Positions 1-9,900 of a DNA stretch of 58,045 bases are shown piece after piece. The notes under the pieces were generated by a model, which made no database searches, had not been told where the DNA came from, and saw only the letters and a list, made by a program, of their open reading frames with translations. The stretch comes from Bacteroidota bacterium (GTDB taxonomy: Bacteria; Bacteroidota; Bacteroidia; B-17B0; Aurantibacillaceae). Location: positions 1 through 58,045 of the forward strand of contig JAUXSA010000077.1 in assembly GCA_030681615.1 (NCBI GenBank), given 5' to 3'. The number at the start of each line of letters is the position of its first letter. Position 1 is the stretch's first letter. A program made the translations under genes and the position numbers.

Positions 1-3000
1 CCCTCGCCATTAACACCCACAGCGCGGATCTTATAGATATAAACCCCATCCTGGGCTGGCTGACCTTTAACTGTTCCATCCCAGCCCTTGGTCACATCTT
101 TACTAAAGAACATCGAGTGGCCCCAACGGTCAAATACTTCCATGCTAAAGCCTTCTGTTTTAAAGCCAAGACCTTTTACATTAAATATATCGTTCAATCC
201 ATCACCATTTGGTGTAAATGAGTTGGGGATAAACACATTCATGTCTTCCATCACCTCAATTATCTTTATTACTGAGTCAACACAACCTTTGTCGGTTCTT
301 TGAATAAGCATGATCGGGTATTTGCCTGCTGTCTCAAAAGTACGTTGTGGGTTCTTTACATTGGTAGAATCATAACCATTAATACCCGTTCCTGAGAACA
401 TCCAGTTCATACTTGTTATTGGACCGTATTGTGACATTGGGTTAAAAGTAATTTGATTGTTGCTCGTTGTTACAACATCGGGGGTCCAGTTAAAGTCTGT
501 GCGTGGTTTTGGCCACACTACTATTGGCATTGGTAATTCATAGGTGCCTTTGCAACCATTTTTTCCCAGTGAAGTTATTTTTAAGTTGTACGTTCCGGGT
601 TCATTTAAGCAATAAGTAAAACTATCTGATTGCATAATGTTATTGCCGCCAAAATCATATGTGGTAATTGCCGATTCGTTTTGTGTTTTAGTATTATAAA
701 ATAAACATAACGGTTCGCAGCCTTGTGCTTTGTCTAATTGCAAATTCGGTACCGGGGGTTGGTTTACCTGTATTGTAAAGGTGTGAAATACTGTATAATT
801 AGGACAAGCAATATCGTAACCTGCCAGGTTATAGATCGTTGTTCCTAAAGGGTGGCCATATTGTACGCTTCCCGTTGGTGATCCTAGGAATGAGCCCGGG
901 GTCCATACATAAGCATAATTTTGACTACCCCCTGTTGAGCCTGCTATTAAGGCAACACTATCTCCCCTGCAAATAGTTCTGCTTTGCGGCGTTAGTGTAA
1001 AGGCTAATGGTGTTAATACATCTATTTGTATGTGTTGACTAGTGGTACAAGGCCCTAACGAAACATTTAATGTATAGGTTCCTGATTGGTTTGGTTGAAT
1101 GCCCGGAATAGTTAAGTTTTGTGAGTTGGAGGTAAAGCCTGTTGAGCTGGTCCATGTATAAGAAGTTGCTCCTGCGGGGCCTGGTACATTTAACAAGGTG
1201 TTATAACACATTTGTTTATAAGCATCTAAGGTAAATGTGAGTTTTGGATAAACCGTTAATTGCACAGAGTTTGTATTAAAGCAGGTTAACTGCCCATTGT
1301 TATAGGATGTTGTTACTATGTAAATTCCCGTTGCCGCTGGTGTAGGGGCAAACAAGAGTGGGTTTTGTGCCGTTGAGGTAAAACTGTTTGGCCCCGTCCA
1401 TGAATAGCCCATAGCGCCATTGGAACTAGCTGAGAGCTGGGCATTACCCGGCTGGCAGGTGGCAACCGTGGGCGTTACAATTACAGGGTTTACAGGTACC
1501 ACGTTTATTTGTGTAGAGCCTGTTGTTGTACAGCTTACAGTTCCTATTGCAAAAGTTGCTGTAGAAAAATAGATCCCCGCAGAGGCTGGTTGAATATTGT
1601 TGATAGCAGAAGCGGCTTGATTAGAACTGAAGTTATTTGGGCCAAACCAAGAATACCCTACTGCTCCGGGAGCATTGGCTGTAAGATTAGTATTGGCATA
1701 CTGACAAACATTATTTGGATTTGCTGCTACAACGTTTGGCGCCGTACCAACCACCTGAACGTTAGACGCAGCTGTTGATGTACAAACCAATGTTGTTGCA
1801 GGACTGGTATAATAGGCTGTTACATTATATACTCCCGCATTGGCAGGCATCATATTATTTATTGTTGGATTTTGTTGTCCAGAATTAAAAGGGCCAGGGC
1901 CCGTCCACGAATAAGAGGTTGGCGCAGGATTAGCGTTAGCTACAAGGTTTAAGCCTGTTCCCTGACACAAGGTAAAATTAGGTGTAGCAGTTACAGTACC
2001 AGTCGGCACAATGCCAACCGTTGTGGTACTTGTAGTATTACACGAACCACCAGGGAAGGTATTTGTTACCGTAACCGAATAGGTACCGGAATTTATTGGT
2101 TGTGCGCTTGGCAGAGAAGGGTTTTGAACATTTGAAGTAAACCCGTTTGGTCCTGTCCATGAATAGGTAACTATACCCGCCGTAGTAGCATTAGTAAGAA
2201 AATTCACTGCTGTGCCCAGGCATACCGGTCCGTTATTAGTAACTGAATTAATGGTTGGCGTAGTATTAACTGTAATTTGAACGGTTTGAGTAGATGTACA
2301 TGCAACGTTAGATGCCGTAACCGTATAAATTGTTGTGGCTGCCGGAGCTAATGAAATAGATGCTGTTGTTGGTCCAGTGTTCCAGGTAAATGTAACAATA
2401 GTGGTTGCAGTTGAACTTGCTGTTAATGTTGTTTGTTGTCCGCTACAAAGTGTATTGTTTCCTGCAATAGTAACAGGTAGTGCGCTATATGGTAATGCAG
2501 GACTGGGCAAATTAGGTAAGAATGATCCATTAGTTCCTGCTGCTGCGCCGAATGTAGTATTAAAACAAGTGCTGGCAGGATTCATAACTGTTCCTGCAGG
2601 ACCGCCAGTAGTAATATAAGTAACGCCGCCCGGAATGGCCGCTCCGCTAAAAGCATAAAGCCCGCCGCCGCCGCCGCCGCCAGGCCCATGACAGTTTCCT
2701 GCAAAAATGGTATTGTTGTTTCTGCCGCCGCTACCGCCGCTGGTATTAACCGTTAAATTTCCTACATAATTATTACACTCAATAAAAATTGTACCTCCTG
2801 CGCCGCCACCGCCAGAACCTTCATCGTTAGCAATAATTGTAACACTACCGCCACGCGCGGCAACAAATCTATTATTACCAATTATTTGATTTGCTTTTAT
2901 GTACGCAATTCCACCGCCTATAGCGCCGGCTGTTGCAGTTTGTCCGTTATCCCTAAAACCACCGCCACCACCGCCACCTAAAAATAAAGCAGCAAAAGAA

Positions 3001-3770
3001 GAAGCTAAATTTAATCCCCCAATCCCGCGTTCATTTGTAACACCACAACCATTGTATTCATGCCCGCCCAAACCACCGGCGCCGGCATTACCGCCACCGC
3101 CACCGCCTGAATTACCGCAATTAGACGCTCCACCGCCATTAGCCTGCTTGCCTTTCAAACCATCCTGTCCAACTATCCATCTCGAAATACTTTCTCCTTT
3201 TTGGCCTCCACCCGCATTAAACGCTCCGACAAAATTTCCATTGTTACAGCAAAATCCACTAGTTGCAAAATTTCCGCCTCTAAAACCACGGGCAGTTACA
3301 TCAATATCAGAATTTAAGGTAAGTGTTCCCGCTTCAAAAGCTAAGATCCCGCCAATTGTACCATTCCAGGGCGTACAGCTAAGTGTAGTGGTAACAGTGG
3401 CTTGGCAATACTTTGGTATACGCACAATTTGTGTAGATCCGGTAGCAGTATTATAAGTGTTTGCAAGTGCGGCATTAACCGTAATAACATTTCCAGCTAT
3501 ACCAGTAATATCTTTATACTCATAAACACCCGCGCCACCCATGGCGGTAATATTCCCGAAAGTTGCGTTGTTAGCTGTAACTACCGAAGCGCCCTGCATT
3601 TGAATAATCATGATCTGATCACCAACAGCAAAACCAACCGCAGATGTAACGGTGATATTTGAACCCGCTACGCCTGTAACAGCAGCATAATTATTAATTA
3701 CACCGCCTATATTTTGTGAAGAAAGGCCTCTTAAGATAAGACAAAAAATGATTACAAAATAAATTCTCAT
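1..3770 (-). CDS. Giant secreted Ig/PKD-repeat protein with gliding-motility CHU_C domain (3' end cut by window)
   Basis: Open from an ATG at 3768-3770 to the left edge, about 1256 codons. The N-terminus (MRIYFVIIFCLILRGLSS) is a signal peptide. Next comes a module with 'VGDQIMIIQMQGA', then a very glycine-rich stretch with several runs of 6-7 Gly (encoded around 2640-3150), then at least six Ig/PKD-like repeats built on 'YSWTGPNGFTS...P...SGTY.V', and finally 'FIPNSFTPNGDGLND' with 'DRWG' and 'DGVYIYKIRA', the signature of the gliding-motility-associated C-terminal domain. Proteins with this ending are exported by the type IX system and attached to the surface; function here is probably adhesion or motility, which is inference. 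Only some 10-20 residues should be missing at the 3' end. Confidence 0.9.
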   Translation of the reverse strand, partial: MRIYFVIIFCLILRGLSSQNIGGVINNYAAVTGVAGSNITVTSAVGFAVGDQIMIIQMQGASVVTANNATFGNITAMGGAGVYEYKDITGIAGNVITVNAALANTYNTATGSTQIVRIPKYCQATVTTTLSCTPWNGTIGGILAFEAGTLTLNSDIDVTARGFRGGNFATSGFCCNNGNFVGAFNAGGGQKGESISRWIVGQDGLKGKQANGGGASNCGNSGGGGGGNAGAGGLGGHEYNGCGVTNERGIGGLNLASSFAALFLGGGGGGGFRDNGQTATAGAIGGGIAYIKANQIIGNNRFVAARGGSVTIIANDEGSGGGGAGGTIFIECNNYVGNLTVNTSGGSGGRNNNTIFAGNCHGPGGGGGGGLYAFSGAAIPGGVTYITTGGPAGTVMNPASTCFNTTFGAAAGTNGSFLPNLPSPALPYSALPVTIAGNNTLCSGQQTTLTASSTATTIVTFTWNTGPTTASISLAPAATTIYTVTASNVACTSTQTVQITVNTTPTINSVTNNGPVCLGTAVNFLTNATTAGIVTYSWTGPNGFTSNVQNPSLPSAQPINSGTYSVTVTNTFPGGSCNTTSTTTVGIVPTGTVTATPNFTLCQGTGLNLVANANPAPTSYSWTGPGPFNSGQQNPTINNMMPANAGVYNVTAYYTSPATTLVCTSTAASNVQVVGTAPNVVAANPNNVCQYANTNLTANAPGAVGYSWFGPNNFSSNQAASAINNIQPASAGIYFSTATFAIGTVSCTTTGSTQINVVPVNPVIVTPTVATCQPGNAQLSASSNGAMGYSWTGPNSFTSTAQNPLLFAPTPAATGIYIVTTSYNNGQLTCFNTNSVQLTVYPKLTFTLDAYKQMCYNTLLNVPGPAGATSYTWTSSTGFTSNSQNLTIPGIQPNQSGTYTLNVSLGPCTTSQHIQIDVLTPLAFTLTPQSRTICRGDSVALIAGSTGGSQNYAYVWTPGSFLGSPTGSVQYGHPLGTTIYNLAGYDIACPNYTVFHTFTIQVNQPPVPNLQLDKAQGCEPLCLFYNTKTQNESAITTYDFGGNNIMQSDSFTYCLNEPGTYNLKITSLGKNGCKGTYELPMPIVVWPKPRTDFNWTPDVVTTSNNQITFNPMSQYGPITSMNWMFSGTGINGYDSTNVKNPQRTFETAGKYPIMLIQRTDKGCVDSVIKIIEVMEDMNVFIPNSFTPNGDGLNDIFNVKGLGFKTEGFSMEVFDRWGHSMFFSKDVTKGWDGTVKGQPAQDGVYIYKIRAVGVNGE

Positions 3771-3875
3771 TGAGAGGTAAAAATAATAAACCAAATTGAA
3801 TCGGTCTAATATTAATAAAAGTAAATGAGTGAAAGAATAGTTTTATCTAGTAGAAATGTATGTTTAAAACTAAAG

Positions 3876-4838
3876 TCAGGCCTTTTTACCTAAGGAAGCT
3901 AGTTCCTTTCCAATTCCAGTAAAGGAAACAATATTTAAAGGGAATTCTAAGAACACATGTAAAAAGCTTAAAAAGAAGAGCACTTGTAAGCCTAAATTAT
4001 AGTCATAAATATATAAAGAAATGGAAAGTAGCCATGCCCCGATAGTTGCCATTAATACTTTTTTAGGAACCATATGCCACTTAATGACCGACGTTTTTGA
4101 GAACCAGTTAAGGTAATGATAGGTATATGCAAACGCAATAAAACGCATTATAACAAAACCTGCGTTAGTAGTAAAAATTTGTTTAATGTTGGTTAACTGA
4201 TCCATATTAAAGAAGTTAATGAGTCGGTAATTTAACTCGCCAAATTGGGTATAACTTTTTTGTGAATAATCGCTCACCTGGTAAAATAAATTACCCGGTT
4301 GCACAACAATAATTATAATAGAACAGGCAATTAAAACGAGTATTGAAATTAACCCTGCCCAGGATCTTTCTTTTAAAACACCGTAAAGCATAAACGCCCA
4401 GGTAAAAATAAATACATGAATAATGGTTGGTAAAAAAACTGCTACCCAGGTAAAGAACATGGGCGAGTTATTTAAAAAGCCAATAAATACCAAGGCAAGG
4501 GCTATAATTACAAAACGGTACAACCAATCTTTGATAAACACAAAAGCAATACAAGATAACAAGCTAAACAAAATAATATCAGCCGTTAAACCATAATTTT
4601 TTGGCGGGTTATAATTCCAATACACTAAAATAACGCAGGCTACTCCTAAAAAAACAAAATCGTATTTGCCTTTAGTGAAATAATTTTTTTTGTGAAGCCA
4701 GCCTATTTCAGTTAAGTAATGTAGTGGCCCTAAAATTCCATACGAGAATAAAAATAATTCGAAGGGAATAAAGAACGCAACAATACAGGAAAGAATTATT
4801 AAACCGGTATTTAAATGATGTATGGTAGCAGATTTCAT
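3876..4838 (-). CDS. Conserved multi-pass membrane protein, function unknown
   Basis: 320 residues with roughly eight to nine hydrophobic segments spread over the full length, so an inner-membrane protein. Striking polar motifs between segments are 'GPLHYLTEI' near residue 40, 'YHYLNWFSKT' near 240, 'KWHMVPKK' and 'FLHVFLEFPLN' near the end; the several conserved-looking His residues could bind a metal or cofactor, but I recognise no named family. Its ATG overlaps the stop of the upstream thioredoxin gene by four bases (4835-4838), so the two are translationally coupled and probably work together, for example in a redox or cofactor-delivery step at the membrane. Start choice is secure because of this overlap. 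Confidence 0.75.
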   Translation of the reverse strand: MKSATIHHLNTGLIILSCIVAFFIPFELFLFSYGILGPLHYLTEIGWLHKKNYFTKGKYDFVFLGVACVILVYWNYNPPKNYGLTADIILFSLLSCIAFVFIKDWLYRFVIIALALVFIGFLNNSPMFFTWVAVFLPTIIHVFIFTWAFMLYGVLKERSWAGLISILVLIACSIIIIVVQPGNLFYQVSDYSQKSYTQFGELNYRLINFFNMDQLTNIKQIFTTNAGFVIMRFIAFAYTYHYLNWFSKTSVIKWHMVPKKVLMATIGAWLLSISLYIYDYNLGLQVLFFLSFLHVFLEFPLNIVSFTGIGKELASLGKKA

Positions 4839-5866
4839 TTTCTATTTAAGTTAACCGGGTGTAAGCTGTACTCTTTAATAAAATCGGCCCAGGGTTTTGT
4901 TTTATAAGTATTGCTGCCAATAAAATATAAAATGGGTTTTAGCTGTTCGGACGATTGGTAAAAATTTAAAACATCAACAGGGTCAAGTTTTTCATCCAAT
5001 ATACAAAGCGCTGGTAAAGAAAATTTATTGTTAGTTAACTTTATCGCTAAATTGTGTAACGGATAATTATTTACCAGTTGCTTATAATATTTATTGTTCT
5101 TAAACAAAACAGTATCGGTTGATTCAGCGTCAAAATTAACAAAATAAAAATTCTTATTTAAATAATTAGCAAGGCTTGTGTCAACAAAACTGGTTTTGGT
5201 CATAACTCTACAGGTGTTGCAAAAAGCTGTGCCAATGTTTATTAAAACTTTTTTAGGTTTCTTTTTTTGAAGTTCTTCGAGTTCTTTAACATTATAAATG
5301 TTAATTTTTCCTTTTACAAAAGTGGTGTCTACAAAAGCGTTGTTAAAGTGTTTGTTAAATTCATCAAAGGGAGCGGTTCTCCAGGCATTTTCAACCATAA
5401 AGACCAAAACAGGCTCTATTTTTTTATCTTCCAAAAAACCTTGTGTTAACAAATTATATTCAAAATTATTTGTGATGAACATGGTGGAAGGATAACTAAG
5501 ACTGTTGCCCAAAAATTTTATTGCTAGTTCATGTGGGGTCTTAGGTTCACGGGATGTAGGCTTATAGATCTTACCGTTATACTCTACGGTATCCTTAGTT
5601 TCAGCATCAAACTTTACTGGGTAAAAATTAGCATTAATATAGCCCGCGATATTAGGATTTGAGTAGGTGGTCTTCATCATATGTTTACACCAGCCACACC
5701 AATCGGTATATATATCCACTAAAAATGGTTTTTGAAGCTGTTTGTTTTTTTCCTGAGCCTCTTTAAATGTTAACCATTTAACAAGTCCGTCCTTTTCTGT
5801 TTGAGAAAAAGTAGGAATTATTAAGATAAAAAAACAAATTAGAAGTGCAAGGCCTTTATTTAACAT
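4835..5866 (-). CDS. Exported protein with two tandem thioredoxin-like domains
   Basis: 343 residues. Residues 1-21 are a signal peptide ending 'TFSQ'. Domain 1 (about 25-165) has the active site 'WCGWC' (Cys57, Cys60) within 'VDIYTDWCGWCKHM', the pattern of DUF255/thioredoxin_7-type periplasmic thioredoxins. Domain 2 (about 190-330) repeats the same layout with 'GTAFCNTCR' (Cys216, Cys219), so both CxxC pairs are retained although the second lacks the usual Trp. Both domains share 'FDAE..DTV', showing an internal duplication. It is the first gene of a two-gene unit with the membrane protein downstream. Likely role: periplasmic disulfide reduction or exchange; the partner substrate cannot be read from the sequence. 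Confidence 0.85.
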   Translation of the reverse strand: MLNKGLALLICFFILIIPTFSQTEKDGLVKWLTFKEAQEKNKQLQKPFLVDIYTDWCGWCKHMMKTTYSNPNIAGYINANFYPVKFDAETKDTVEYNGKIYKPTSREPKTPHELAIKFLGNSLSYPSTMFITNNFEYNLLTQGFLEDKKIEPVLVFMVENAWRTAPFDEFNKHFNNAFVDTTFVKGKINIYNVKELEELQKKKPKKVLINIGTAFCNTCRVMTKTSFVDTSLANYLNKNFYFVNFDAESTDTVLFKNNKYYKQLVNNYPLHNLAIKLTNNKFSLPALCILDEKLDPVDVLNFYQSSEQLKPILYFIGSNTYKTKPWADFIKEYSLHPVNLNRK

Positions 5867-5895
5867 ACATTTAACCTTATTAAATTACAAATTCT

Positions 5896-5903
5896 TAATT
5901 TTG
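5896..5903 (+). promoter_or_regulatory. Bacteroidota -7 promoter box (TAATTTTG) of the T9SS cargo gene
   Basis: An exact TAnnTTTG match 23 bases before the ATG at 5927. Such boxes are the -7 element recognised by the primary sigma factor of Bacteroidota. The expected transcript leader is about 17 bases. Confidence 0.6.
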
Positions 5904-5926
5904 TATAAATTTAAAAACTATTTACC

Positions 5927-6907
5927 ATGATTAAAAAATTACTTTCGATCGGATTGTTTGTTGCTGGTGTTAATGCGGTTAACGCGCAAAGCTTTTCATT
6001 GTATTATCCATTTAGCGCTGTACAAGGTACTGCTGCATTAATAACTGTAGATCCTACAACTCCTCCAACTGCTACTGGCATTACTTCTGGTTCTTTTACC
6101 GCAGTAGGAACAGGCACAGGCTCAACTACCAACGGTGTATTCTCTTTTGTTGGCTGGGCAACCGGAGCAACTAATGCTAACAATACAACGTTTACAGGAG
6201 CACTCGATCTAAATAAATATTATCAAATAACGCTTACTCCTCAACCAAATTATGTTATTACACTTAACAGCATGTCGTTTGGATCAACCCGTTCTGGCAC
6301 AGGTGTTCGCAACTGGGCGGTTAGAACTAACAAAGATGGTTACACTGCAAACATTGCTGCTTCTTATACACCACAAAGTGTTGCAGCTACTAATAGTCCT
6401 ATTCCAATTTCGATTCAGGGCGGTAATACATTCTTTTGGAATGATGATGCCGTAACTGGAGCTCCAGGTTTTGCTACTTATAATATGTGTGGTGTTACTT
6501 TTCCTGCTAATTGTGCCAATCAATTTACGCCTTTTAACATTCGTATGTATGGATGGAATGCAGAAGCCGGAACAGGAACTTTCCGTATTGATACTTTAAC
6601 TATTAATGGTGTTGCAACAATGTCATTAGGTGTTGGTTTACCAACAATTTCTCATGACATTAATGCAAAAATTAAATTATACCCTAATCCAAGTACTGAT
6701 GGCGTTGTTATATTAGAGCCTGCAACAACTGACTATTCAAAAATTGAAGTAGTTAATATTTTAGGCGCAGTAGTTGCTTCTCAAAACAATGCTACAACTG
6801 AAGAAAAAGTAAAATTAGATCTTACCACTTTACCGGTTGGAACTTATTTTGTAAAAATAACTTCAGGAAATAAAGTTTATACAGAGAAATTAATTATTGC
6901 GAAATAA
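5927..6907 (+). CDS. Secreted protein with T9SS type A sorting domain
   Basis: 326 residues. A signal peptide (MIKKLLSIGLFVAGVNAVNAQ) precedes a beta-rich domain of about 220 residues with many Thr, Gly and Asn. The last ~75 residues are a type IX sorting domain: 'IKLYPNPSTDGVVI', 'VVNILGAVV', 'LPVGTYFVKI' and the Lys-rich end 'EKLIIAK'. I do not recognise the central domain; 'YYQITLTPQPNYVITLNSMS' resembles beta-sandwich regions common in Bacteroidota surface proteins. The gene stands alone, with its own promoter box upstream and a strong terminator just downstream. Confidence 0.88.
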   Translation: MIKKLLSIGLFVAGVNAVNAQSFSLYYPFSAVQGTAALITVDPTTPPTATGITSGSFTAVGTGTGSTTNGVFSFVGWATGATNANNTTFTGALDLNKYYQITLTPQPNYVITLNSMSFGSTRSGTGVRNWAVRTNKDGYTANIAASYTPQSVAATNSPIPISIQGGNTFFWNDDAVTGAPGFATYNMCGVTFPANCANQFTPFNIRMYGWNAEAGTGTFRIDTLTINGVATMSLGVGLPTISHDINAKIKLYPNPSTDGVVILEPATTDYSKIEVVNILGAVVASQNNATTEEKVKLDLTTLPVGTYFVKITSGNKVYTEKLIIAK

Positions 6908-6925
6908 TTTTTCTTCTATTCAATA

Positions 6926-6962
6926 AAAAAATCCCGGTTCAAAAGTGAACCGGGATTTTTTT
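6926..6962. terminator. Bidirectional intrinsic terminator
   Basis: Perfect 10-bp stem ATCCCGGTTC / GAACCGGGAT (6931-6940 with 6947-6956) and a 6-base loop, flanked by A-run and T-run so it works on both strands. It separates the + strand T9SS cargo from the convergent permease-peptidase gene. Confidence 0.9.
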
Positions 6963-6981
6963 ATTTTTTTCGGTTAAAGTC

Positions 6982-9900
6982 TTATTCCGATTCAACAACC
7001 ACTCCACTCATGGGATCGCCTGCGGTTCCTGAATCTTTACCATTAACATCCTTAATATTATTTACAGTTTCTTTATCTATTATTTTATTGTAGGGATCTA
7101 TACCAACCATAAAGGGTTCTTTGTCAACTATAAATTCTATTGCCTGCTCTTTATTACTGATCTTATGTTTCTTAATATAAACCACATCGCCTAATTGTTT
7201 TGCATTTGTTTTTCCTTTTGCAAACACAGCAATATCGAACCAATTGTTCGGAACAACTTCTTTTGCTTTTCCTAAACTATCGCTTTGTGTTTTTATACAA
7301 GAAACTGTTGTGGTAATTTTAAATTTACCATCTCCGGTTTTTTTGAAGCTCCAATTTTTTACAGAGTTATCATACACAACAATGCGCTCGAACATATCTT
7401 TTACAGTTTCTTTTAAACTATCAGGCGTGGCCTGTTTAATGAAATCATAAAACTGGTATGAGGTAGTGTACGGCGGCTCCTGGAAAGCAACCTTTTTTAC
7501 GTACCTGCGTAAAGCTGCGTTTAAAGTGTCCTCACCTAAATAATCTTTTAAAGCATACATAATTACAGAGCCTTTATTGTAATGAATATATTGTTGGTTC
7601 TCGCACAACAATAAAGGCACTTCTTTTTTACCTTCGCTGGTGCGTCCTTTTAAATATGAATTCATTTCGTAACGCAAAAATTTACTCATCGATGCTTGTC
7701 CGTATTCTTTTTCCATTACCATTAAGGCACTATACTGGCTCATCGTTTCACTCATTACTGTACAACCTTGAACCTCGGCACCAATTACCTGGTGCGCCCA
7801 CCATTGATGCGCTACCTCATGTGCGGTAACATAAAACGGGTAATCTACTTTGTTTGGATCGGCTTCATCTACCTTTGCAATAAAACCAATTCCTTCAGAG
7901 AACGGAATTGTATTTGGAAACGATTGTGCAAAAGTTTGATAACGCGGAAATTCCAATATACGAACCTGCTTATGCTGGTACGGACTAAAATTTTTAGTAT
8001 AATAATCAAGCGATCTTTTTATGCCTTTTATCATACGCTCAATGTTGTATTCATGTCCTTTAGTATAATAGATCTCTATATTAACTGTATTTGTTTTATT
8101 TAATGGGTCGATCCATTTATCCTTTTTAATTTCATACTTTGCAGACAGAAAAGAATAGAAATTTAAGATCGGTGAATCCATTTTATATTGAAAATAATGG
8201 CGCCCGTTCTCTTTCCAGTCTTTTAATAAATAACCGGGTGCAATAGCTGTTTGTCCTTCTTTGGTCGAAACTACGCATTGAAAACGGATCCAATCAGCAT
8301 CATGCGTAATGTATGTATTTGCGTACGCAGCTGTATCTGTAATATTTGCCATACGCGGCTTAGGCGAAAGCTTGTATTTTTTTCTTGTTGAATTCTCAGA
8401 AAGCTCCGAGCTTGGATCATAACCAATTGTAGGTAAAACACGGCTATTAAAGAACGAACCATTCTTAACAACCATTTCTTCATCTGTTTGCATGATGAAA
8501 TTTTTTGGAAAATACTCCACATCGAAATCAAATTTTATTGAATCACCGGCAGCTAATGGTGTGTTTAATTCATAACCATAAAAACCATTTGCTTTATCAT
8601 CTACAAATTTTTTATTTGCAACACTAAACTTAAAATCTTTTATGGCGATCTCTGAATTAAAATTTATAAAGATCTTAGATAAAGGTTTGTTGTGTTTGTT
8701 TTTTAAATAATAAAACCCTTTGATCTTTGTTCCTAATTCATCCGGAAAAATATCTACATTCACATTTGATTCAACAACGCGTGGCTGTAACTCTTTCTCA
8801 TACTTTTTATAGGCGATCTCAAAATCGGCTTGTTGTTTTTCTTTTTCTTTTTCACTTTTATATTTATTTAGTACTCTGGTATTGTAATAAATAATTGAGC
8901 CGAATCCAAAAAAGCAAAGTAATCCAAAAACAATAGTAAGCTTATAAGATAATTTAAAATTCTTTAAGCCTTGTTTCCATCGTGTAGAAAACCTCTGTTC
9001 TTTACCTCTTTGATAAATGGCAATTGCAAAAGTGCATATCACTAACATCAAACCTATCCAATATGCTTTCATAACAAAAAAGTTTGGCAATGTGTTTCCA
9101 TGTCCGTTCATATCAGAATATTTCATAGTGTTACCTGAAATGTTAAACCTGTACAGATCATTATCATAATCTAACGCTCTTAATATTAAAGGCAAACCAA
9201 GAACAATGAATGCCATCACAAAAAAAGCAATGTACCGGTTCTTAAAGAATACTTGCAGAGAAAGGCCTAATGCCACCAATAATGAGATGCCAAATATTCT
9301 TAATAATACAACATCAGTAAGATATAGACCAAGCTCAAATTTTGTGTAACCGTTAAGGCTTTGAAGGCAGATACAGGTAAAAACACAAACAAGATTTATA
9401 ACAAGAGAAACAAATAATAATGAAAAGAATTTTGAAATAAATAAAGTACTGCTTTTTACAGGTGTGGAACCTATAAGCTCATCTATCTTACTATCTTTTT
9501 CGCGCCAGATAAGAATACCTGAATAAAAAATGATCATGATCATCTGAAAGAAACTAAACGTTCCGCTGGCTAATTCAATTTGCATGTAGGTTACGGGATA
9601 GGTTTCGGTGCCATAAATAAGACCCGAGAATTGCGAGATAACTACAACTAAAAGAACCGATATGCCAAGAATAATGATAAAGAAAACAGACTTCGCGATC
9701 TTAAGAAATTCGAATTTGGTTAAAAATAACAATTGTTCAATAACAAGGTTACGATCAAAGACCTGCGTTACTTTTGGTAAATGCCCAATAGACTGAATTG
9801 CTTTAGATGGTTGCGATTTGGTTTCTTTTGTTTTGCGCTTAAAGATACTTACAGGATTTAAAAATTGATTAAAATCAAATCGGTAATAGGTTATAAATAA

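Noticed and set aside
2899-3456. Proline-rich plus-strand frame of 185 codons
   Set aside because: It is the antisense reading of the glycine-rich region of the minus-strand CHU_C protein; GGN codons read backwards give Pro/Ala, and there is no promoter or start context.
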